The position numbers and the translations under genes were made by a program. This document shows, in pieces, positions 1 to 5,022 of a DNA stretch of 5,022 nt (the stretch's first letter is position 1; each line of letters begins with the position of its first letter). The stretch lies in NCBI GenBank assembly GCA_017530275.1, contig JAFXMP010000183.1:1-5022 (forward strand), read 5' to 3'. The notes beneath the pieces were generated by a model, which worked only from the letters and a program-made list of their open reading frames with translations, was not told the origin of the DNA and did no database searches. The DNA comes from Clostridia bacterium. GTDB lineage: Bacteria > Bacillota_A > Clostridia > Christensenellales > Aristaeellaceae.

Positions 1-180
1 CCGGTGGGCGAAAACTGGTGGCTGTACCAAAGGAGCTGGCCGGATCTTGAAGTCTATGCGGAGGATGGCGCACATGCTTCCCCTGCCGGGTCAGATTTCG
101 CCGCGAAGTATATCTGGGAAGAAATCCGGGGCGACATAGAGCACAAGAATAAGATTGCCGGGCAGACTGCACAGAACTGA
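1..180 (+). CDS. SGNH/GDSL-type hydrolase, C-terminal fragment (5' end outside window)
   Basis: An open frame enters from the window edge in frame 1 and ends at TGA 178-180, giving the last 59 residues. The stretch EDGAHASPAG (fragment residues 21-30) matches the last conserved block of SGNH hydrolases (the D-x-x-H block). Asp22 (bases 64-66) and His25 (73-75) would be the Asp and His of the Ser-Asp-His triad. The following FAAKYIWEEI is the usual C-terminal helix of the fold. The serine block lies upstream and cannot be seen. The family includes lipases, esterases and carbohydrate acetylesterases. Next to a glycosidase and a sugar-binding protein, a role in deacylating a glycan is possible, but that is inference from context only. 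A terminator 20 bases after the stop suggests it is the last gene of its transcript. I am fairly sure of the family; the substrate is unknown. Confidence 0.72.
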   Translation, partial: PVGENWWLYQRSWPDLEVYAEDGAHASPAGSDFAAKYIWEEIRGDIEHKNKIAGQTAQN

Positions 181-542
181 AGAGCCGGTATATCACAAGA
201 AAGAGCATGACCGCGCACAGCAGCAGCCATGCTCTTTTTCTTATAATATCCATGTTCAATTGACTGTAACACACGATGATAATAATCTATTTGCCCCGTT
301 TTCTTCTTTGCTGAGATATCGGCAATAATGGCGTCTACTGTATTTGATTCAATTTGAGCCAAATCATTAACAATGCTCAAGAATGTACACCAAGCATCGT
401 TTGTTGTTGAGGCAACGATAACTTCTGATTTTTGCTCATCCTGTATCTGTTGAATCAGTTTCAGTCGCTTATCTGATAAAGCCTTCAAAGCTATCCAACG
501 TTTATAATGCAGTTTATCTCTGATGAGAGATCCATATATCAT
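54..542 (-). pseudogene. Unrecognised AT-rich minus-strand reading frame, probably a gene remnant
   Basis: A minus-strand frame starts at ATG 542-540 and stays open for 162 codons. The first 100 or so residues (bases 542-243) read like a real protein: charged, with KALSDKRLKLIQQIQDEQK near the start and a TTNDAWCTFLSIVNDL segment. I do not recognise a family, signal peptide or membrane segment. The last 60 residues are antisense to the terminator and the hydrolase gene, so they are unlikely to be native. The frame also begins exactly where the istA remnant is joined, with no convincing ribosome binding site. The DNA at 241-545 is clearly more AT-rich than its neighbours. The simplest reading is a fragment of a foreign or older gene, cut at both ends. 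A real gene that reads through to the stop at 56-54 is possible but less likely. Confidence 0.35.
200..239 (+). terminator. Rho-independent terminator after the SGNH hydrolase gene
   Basis: A ten-base stem is formed by 200-209 (AAAGAGCATG) pairing with 228-237 (CATGCTCTTT), with an 18-base loop, running directly into further T residues on the + strand (235-239, then C, TT). It lies 20 bases after the hydrolase stop codon. On the minus strand the arm is followed by a weaker U-rich run, so the hairpin could also act on transcripts coming from the right. Confidence 0.8.
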
Positions 543-544
543 AA

Positions 545-1742
<1,198 letters not shown>

Positions 1743-1745
1743 AAA

Positions 1746-1855
1746 GGGGCTCCAAAATGTGAGCGTTGGGGCTCCAAAAGGGGCTTCAAAATGTGAGCGT
1801 TGGAGCTCCAAAATGTGAGCGAAAGGGCGCGACCCTGGGGCTCCAAAATGTGAGC
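1746..1855 (+). repeat. Direct-repeat cluster, probable transposase-binding sites of the IS21 end
   Basis: Beginning three bases after the istB stop, a 19-base motif GGGGCTCCAAAATGTGAGC occurs at 1746-1764 and 1837-1855. Close copies lie at 1780-1798 (one change) and 1802-1820 (one change), and a half copy at 1768-1779 has only the GGGGCTCCAAAA part. Related inverted copies lie near the right terminus (2089-2107 and 2112-2131). Multiple repeats near the ends are a known IS21-family feature and bind IstA. The orientation here is opposite to that of the terminal copies, which is unusual for repeats on the same side of the element. Confidence 0.85.
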
Positions 1856-1886
1856 AAAAGGGCTTCGCTGTTTTTCCCCTGCCGAC

Positions 1887-2046
1887 GGCCTGAAAATTTA
1901 ATCCACGGTTCCCTTGACATGGGGCCCTCCGTGGGGCGGTTTTCAGGTCAATGGGCCAACCCCGCGCTTCGCTGGATTGACCTGGCAAACAGCCTAACCG
2001 CCCCACGCCCATGTCAAGGGACTTTCGCGGATTAAGTTTTCAGGCC
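1887..2046. repeat. 160-bp imperfect palindrome between istB and the IS right end
   Basis: Four paired blocks nest around one centre. 1887-1896 pairs with 2037-2046 and continues with 1897-1904 against 2029-2036 (one G-T pair). 1910-1923 pairs perfectly with 2008-2021 (14 bp). 1930-1941 pairs perfectly with 1996-2007 (12 bp). 1944-1952 pairs perfectly with 1976-1984 (9 bp). Unpaired insertions are 1924-1929 on the left and 1985-1995 on the right, and the loop is 1953-1975. As RNA or single-stranded DNA this would make a very long stable hairpin. There is no T-run after either arm, so it is not a simple terminator. The region has no convincing gene: overlapping frames on both strands are low-complexity by-products of the palindrome. 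It could be a structural part of the IS end, a barrier to transcription from outside, or a small inserted repeat element. Confidence 0.85.
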
Positions 2047-2088
2047 TGCGCTCTGTATCCCCACGACTCTACTGCGGTGTTGGCAGGT

Positions 2089-2131
2089 GCTCACTTTTTA
2101 GGAGCCCTTTTGCTACACTTTTACGTTGACA
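2089..2131 (-). repeat. IS21-family right terminal inverted repeat
   Basis: Read on the minus strand from 2131, the sequence starts TGTCAACGTAAAAGTGTAGC and then reaches a copy resembling the cluster motif (complement of 2089-2107, GGGCTCCTAAAAAGTGAGC). So two degenerate transposase-site copies lie in tandem at the terminus, inverted relative to the 1746-1855 cluster. The TG...CA terminal rule of the family places the end at 2131. No matching left terminus exists in the window. Confidence 0.7.
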
Positions 2132-2154
2132 AACACAATTCATTTTTCCATATA
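2126..2154 (+). promoter_or_regulatory. Outward-facing -35 box at the IS right end (possible hybrid promoter)
   Basis: The last six bases of the element are a perfect TTGACA (2126-2131) pointing toward the glycosidase gene. In the founding IS21, a -35 box in the right end makes a strong promoter when it meets a -10 box in the left end of an abutting copy. Here the flanking DNA offers only poor -10 partners: CATATA at 2149-2154 (17-base spacing, weak match) or TATAGA at 2151-2156 (19-base spacing, four of six). Any outward promoter is therefore probably weak. Confidence 0.4.
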
Positions 2155-2181
2155 GACGAAAACATGGTTTTTCGTTAAGAT
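2153..2181 (+). promoter_or_regulatory. Predicted glycosidase promoter with operator between -35 and -10
   Basis: TAGACG (2153-2158, four of six to TTGACA) and TAAGAT (2176-2181, four of six to TATAAT) are separated by exactly 17 bases. An inverted repeat, ACGAAAA (2156-2162) and TTTTCGT (2169-2175) with a six-base centre, occupies the spacer and the edge of the -35 box, the classic place for a repressor operator. Transcription would start near 2188 and leave a leader of about 50 bases. A good ribosome site, GAGGTG (2227-2232), precedes the start codon. The regulator is not in the window. Confidence 0.45.
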
Positions 2182-2237
2182 AAAACAGCATACAGGCTTA
2201 GGGCGATTCTATCAAATATGATTTATGAGGTGTTTCC

Positions 2238-4169
2238 ATGATGAAGAAACAATATGCCTGGAAAGTGGAAGAGCATGGCGTGTTCACCTTGTATTTGGAG
2301 GGTGCTCCCTTGCTTTCAGCCTCTGCCTCCGCGAAAGATGCGGACACGGGCTGCGTGATCGACAGCAGAGAAGCAAACCTTGTGGAAGCGAAAGAAAGCG
2401 AAAACAGTCTGACGCTGGTTTATGAAAATCAAAACGATCTGATGCTGACGGAAAGGCTGACCGTCACCGATGCCGGAGCGATGGCGCAATGCACCCTGCG
2501 CAGGAAGGACGGGGCTCTGGCTCGCACCAACAGCCTGACACCTCTGATCGCTCATGGCAAGGGGGACGAAACACCTTATCTGTGGCGTGATCTGGGAGCG
2601 AAGATGCTGCTCGTTCCCTATGACAACGATATGTGGATGCGATATGAGGCTGTGGCGCTTCGGGCAGGGCGGAAAAGCTATGACGTAACGGTGCTGTTCA
2701 ACGAGGAGAGCCGGGAGGGTCTGCTCATTGGGGCGATGGATTTTGACGTATGGAAAAATGCCGTGGCCTGTCCCGGCATGGATGCACGCATCCTGGAGGC
2801 TCGCTGTGGCCAGGGGGCCAGCGACGAGGGCAGTCATGATTACGCTCCGCATGGAATCATGGAAGGATACGAAGTATTTTCCTCCCGTTTCTTGATTTCC
2901 TATGGGAATGACTGGCGGACGCTGCTGGAAAACTACGCAGATACGTTGAAGCAGGAACGCAAACCCCGGATGTGGAATCAAGGAGTGCCCTTTGGCTTCA
3001 ACAGCTATGCCGGGCTGGCATATACGCTGAACGCCGAAAATTTCCGGGAAAGCGGAGAATTTGTACGGGAAAAGCTGATGCCAAATGGCTTTGAAAACCA
3101 TGGCGAAACTTCTATCAACCTGGATGGTGGATGGCAGCGCATTCCGGAAGAAGAACGCCTGCGCATCAAGGATGATTTGCATGCGCACGGTCAGAAAGCG
3201 GGGATCTATGACGCGCCGTTTGCCTGCTTCTGGCCGCTGGACAAAGAGATTCCCCTGATGCCGGGGCATACCTTTGCTGAAATCGTGTTACGGGACGCAC
3301 AGGGAAAACCGCTGCCTCGCATCGACCGGGCGATCCCGTATGACGTAACGCTTCCGCTGTGGTTGGAATGGACGGAGAAGAAAGCAAAGCAATTCATCGA
3401 CTGGGGCTATGATTACCTGAAAATTGATTTTCTCAGCCATGCCGGCATGGAGGGAAAGCACTTCGATCCCGCCATTCGCACGGGCCGCCAGGCGCTGCAA
3501 TATGGCTATCAGGTGCTGAACAGTCTGTTTGATGAAAAGAAGATCGACAGACCGTTTTTCCTGAGTCTTTCCATCGCGCCGCTGTTTCCCTATGGCTATG
3601 GCAATGCCAGGCGGTTTTCCTGCGATGCCTTCGGGCTGGCAGAGGACATTGAGTACGTGCTCAATGCCCAGACCTATTCCTGGTGGACAGGCGGCAGGCT
3701 GTACCAGTTCAACGACCCCGACCACATCGTATTGCAGCGCTCCTTCTGCATGCTGCGGGATTCCACGGAGGGCGAGGCCCGGGCACGTTATACCTCCGCA
3801 GTGATCGCCGGATCGGTGATGCTTTTGTCGGAGGATTACAGCCGGCCCGGCGCAAAGGAAAGGACGGAAAAGATTGCGGGCAATCCTGCGGTTAATGCCA
3901 TTGCACGCAGCGGCGTCGTTTTCCGGCCCGTGGATGCGGCAGGCGGCTCGGCCTGTCCGGTGTTTACAGCGCGGATCAATGGGGAGACTTACGCGGCCCT
4001 GTTTTCCTGGAAGGAAGGGACGCAGGCCTTGTCTGTCGATCTGAAAAGAAGCGGCTTGCCTTCCGGAATATATGAAGACATATGGACAGGAAAACAGGGC
4101 ATATCAAGCGATGGTTCCCTTCTTTGGCAATTCTCAGGCGCTGATGCCGCTCTGCTGAAGAAAAAGTGA
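2238..4169 (+). CDS. Clan GH-D glycoside hydrolase (GH36/GH27-like), probable alpha-galactosidase
   Basis: A complete 643-residue protein with no signal peptide, so probably cytoplasmic. Layout: an N-terminal beta-sandwich (about 1-250), a catalytic TIM barrel (about 255-560) and a small C-terminal beta domain. In the barrel I see INLDGGWQ (293-300), HAHGQKAGIYDAPF on the next strand, YDYLKIDF with Asp397 as likely nucleophile (the K-x-D motif of GH27/GH36), RRFSCDAFG with Asp463 as a likely acid/base, and FNDPDH (491-496), which resembles the N-D-P-D motif of GH27. The reaction would be retaining hydrolysis of alpha-galactosides, but the typical GH36 acid/base sequence is not obvious, so another alpha-linked sugar is possible. 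ATG 2238 lies five bases after GAGGTG; ATG 2241, eight bases after it, is an equally possible start. Its position before a sugar-binding protein supports a role in oligosaccharide use. No GC-rich terminator follows. Confidence 0.85.
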   Translation: MMKKQYAWKVEEHGVFTLYLEGAPLLSASASAKDADTGCVIDSREANLVEAKESENSLTLVYENQNDLMLTERLTVTDAGAMAQCTLRRKDGALARTNSLTPLIAHGKGDETPYLWRDLGAKMLLVPYDNDMWMRYEAVALRAGRKSYDVTVLFNEESREGLLIGAMDFDVWKNAVACPGMDARILEARCGQGASDEGSHDYAPHGIMEGYEVFSSRFLISYGNDWRTLLENYADTLKQERKPRMWNQGVPFGFNSYAGLAYTLNAENFRESGEFVREKLMPNGFENHGETSINLDGGWQRIPEEERLRIKDDLHAHGQKAGIYDAPFACFWPLDKEIPLMPGHTFAEIVLRDAQGKPLPRIDRAIPYDVTLPLWLEWTEKKAKQFIDWGYDYLKIDFLSHAGMEGKHFDPAIRTGRQALQYGYQVLNSLFDEKKIDRPFFLSLSIAPLFPYGYGNARRFSCDAFGLAEDIEYVLNAQTYSWWTGGRLYQFNDPDHIVLQRSFCMLRDSTEGEARARYTSAVIAGSVMLLSEDYSRPGAKERTEKIAGNPAVNAIARSGVVFRPVDAAGGSACPVFTARINGETYAALFSWKEGTQALSVDLKRSGLPSGIYEDIWTGKQGISSDGSLLWQFSGADAALLKKK

Positions 4170-4261
4170 GGCAGAATTATAGTTAAATGTATAGATATTA
4201 TATGTATAAAACCGGAATATTTAAGGTCCGTCGAAGAGAAAATGGAAAATATGGCATAAAA

Positions 4262-4275
4262 ATATACATGTATAT
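4262..4275. repeat. 14-bp perfect palindrome in the glycosidase-binding protein spacer
   Basis: ATATACATGTATAT is a perfect palindrome 58 bases upstream of the predicted -35 box of the next gene. Its half-site word ATGTATA also occurs at 4187-4193 and 4202-4208 in the same spacer. It could be a regulator site for the binding-protein gene, but in such AT-rich DNA chance is a real alternative. Confidence 0.3.
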
Positions 4276-4332
4276 AAATTTATCCAAGCACTGATAACAG
4301 ACATAATACCATATAAGCCCAACATTATTCCA

Positions 4333-4361
4333 TAGACGGAGATAACATAAAACCATATAAT
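4333..4361 (+). promoter_or_regulatory. Predicted promoter of the solute-binding protein gene
   Basis: TAGACG (4333-4338) is followed after exactly 17 bases by a perfect TATAAT (4356-4361). Transcription would begin near 4368, giving a leader of about 37 bases. The -35 hexamer and spacing equal those predicted for the glycosidase gene, and both are preceded by TTCCAT. The rest of the 235-base spacer (4170-4404) is AT-rich and holds no gene, RNA gene or GC-rich terminator that I can see. Confidence 0.55.
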
Positions 4362-4374
4362 AAAGCCATCAAAC

Positions 4375-4399
4375 ACAGCGAAAAGCTGTCAAGGAGGAG
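4375..4399 (+). promoter_or_regulatory. 5'UTR mini-hairpin and strong ribosome binding site
   Basis: ACAGC (4375-4379) and GCTGT (4385-4389) enclose a GAAAA loop. One base later comes AAGGAGGAG (4391-4399), a full Shine-Dalgarno match five bases before ATG 4405. The hairpin lies in the predicted leader, near its 5' end. It leaves the ribosome site free, so it would more likely stabilise the mRNA than block translation. The ribosome site decides the start codon clearly. Confidence 0.5.
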
Positions 4400-4404
4400 A
4401 AACC

Positions 4405-5022
4405 ATGAAGAAGCTGGTTGGCCTGATGCTGGCTGTGATGATGGCTTTGACCGTCATGCTGCCTCTTACCGCTCTGGCGGAAGAACCCGTTACCATTTCT
4501 TTCTTCGACAAAAACTCCGGTGTGCGCACCTTTGATGATCCCATCGCCAAGGAGCTGGAAGCGCGTACCGGTATCAAGCTGGATCTGATCAGCCCCTCCG
4601 GCAATCCCGGTGAAAAGCTGAGTCTGATGCTGGCCGGCCTCAACTATCCGGACATCGTGCTGATGGACCGTTCCTCCGATATCGTGAACCAGTACATCGA
4701 AGCGGGCGCTCTGGTGAATCTCTCCGATTATCTGGATCAGATGCCCAACGTGGTGGCCATGTACGGCGATACCCTGAACAAGACTCGTTATTCTGACGGA
4801 AATAACTATTACCTGTCCAACTGGTACGGCTACGATCCCGATCCCGTGAACGGCTTCATCTGCCGCTATGACGAAATGATCGAGCTGGTGGGTCAGGAGC
4901 GGGCTGACAGCGCCGAACCCTTCACCTGGACTGAATTCAAGGCCCTGCTGGAGCAGTACAAGGCAGCTCACCCCGACACCAACCACACCCTGGTGATCGG
5001 CGAACCCGGCACCGGCAGCATC
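4405..5022 (+). CDS. Extracellular solute-binding protein of a sugar ABC transporter, N-terminal part
   Basis: The frame is open to the window end, giving the first 206 residues of a protein that usually has 430-560. Residues 1-25 are a signal peptide: MKK, then a hydrophobic core, then LTALA, with probable cleavage after Ala25. There is no cysteine at the cleavage site, so this is a plain secretory signal and not the lipoprotein signal common in this family. The mature part shows the family-1 binding-protein pattern: VTISFFD (29-35, first strand), DPIAKELEARTGIKLD (45-60), EKLSLMLAGLNYPDIVLM (70-87), and the segment around YIEAGALVNLSDYLD. It would capture an oligosaccharide outside the membrane and pass it to permeases, probably encoded downstream. 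It closely follows the glycosidase gene on the same strand but has its own promoter. The family is clear; the sugar is not known. Confidence 0.88.
   Translation, partial: MKKLVGLMLAVMMALTVMLPLTALAEEPVTISFFDKNSGVRTFDDPIAKELEARTGIKLDLISPSGNPGEKLSLMLAGLNYPDIVLMDRSSDIVNQYIEAGALVNLSDYLDQMPNVVAMYGDTLNKTRYSDGNNYYLSNWYGYDPDPVNGFICRYDEMIELVGQERADSAEPFTWTEFKALLEQYKAAHPDTNHTLVIGEPGTGSI

Noticed and set aside
1746..1855. CRISPR array
   Set aside because: Repeats are about 19 bases, with spacers of very uneven length, one copy is truncated, and related inverted copies lie at an IS end; no cas gene is present.
2316..3269. 317-codon minus-strand frame inside the glycosidase gene
   Set aside because: Mirror frame of a conserved GH-D enzyme; no start signals or recognised domain.
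4211..4232. Possible terminator hairpin (CGGA ... TCCG) after the glycosidase gene
   Set aside because: Only four pairs with a wide AT-rich loop and no T-run, too weak to call.
4369..4986. 205-codon minus-strand frame over the binding-protein gene
   Set aside because: The + strand has a signal peptide, a perfect ribosome site and family motifs; the minus frame is its shadow.

Overview
The window looks like part of a carbohydrate-use locus of an anaerobic Firmicute (Clostridia type), interrupted by a damaged IS21-family insertion sequence. The evidence for this lineage is strong AGGAGG-type ribosome binding sites, moderately GC-rich coding regions separated by AT-rich spacers, a glycosidase followed by a sugar ABC-transporter binding protein of the large family common in gut and rumen Clostridia, and IstA/IstB proteins of the Firmicutes type. 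The lineage is an inference; there is no rRNA or other marker here.

Layout. Bases 1-180 hold the C-terminal end of an SGNH/GDSL-type hydrolase on the + strand, followed by a good rho-independent terminator (200-239). Bases 241-545 are an AT-rich island that carries only an unrecognised minus-strand reading frame, which runs implausibly through the terminator and the hydrolase end. At about 545 this island is joined abruptly to the C-terminal third of an IS21 transposase gene (istA, 5'-truncated, 545-1015). An intact istB helper ATPase gene follows (1008-1742), overlapping istA by 8 bases. After istB lie about 390 non-coding bases of IS-end DNA: a cluster of direct repeats (1746-1855), a 160-bp quasi-palindrome (1887-2046), and the right terminus with inverted repeat copies, ending in TTGACA at 2131.

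Only 106 bp after the inferred IS terminus begins an intact 643-residue clan GH-D (GH27/GH36-like) glycosidase, probably an alpha-galactosidase (2238-4169). Its predicted promoter has an operator-like inverted repeat exactly filling the space between the -35 and -10 boxes. After a 235-bp AT-rich spacer with its own promoter, a small 5'UTR hairpin and a perfect Shine-Dalgarno sequence, an extracellular solute-binding protein gene begins (4405) and runs off the window end.

How it fits together. The binding protein would deliver an oligosaccharide to an ABC importer whose permease genes probably lie downstream, outside the window. The signal-less glycosidase would then hydrolyse the sugar in the cytoplasm. 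The SGNH hydrolase could remove acyl groups from the same glycan, but that is a guess from position. The IS remnant has lost the catalytic part of its transposase and cannot move itself. It keeps its helper ATPase and an intact-looking right end, whose terminal TTGACA points toward the glycosidase gene.

I did not find a clear undescribed system. The least explained structures are the nested repeats and long quasi-palindrome between istB and the IS end, and the promoter architecture shared by the two sugar genes.
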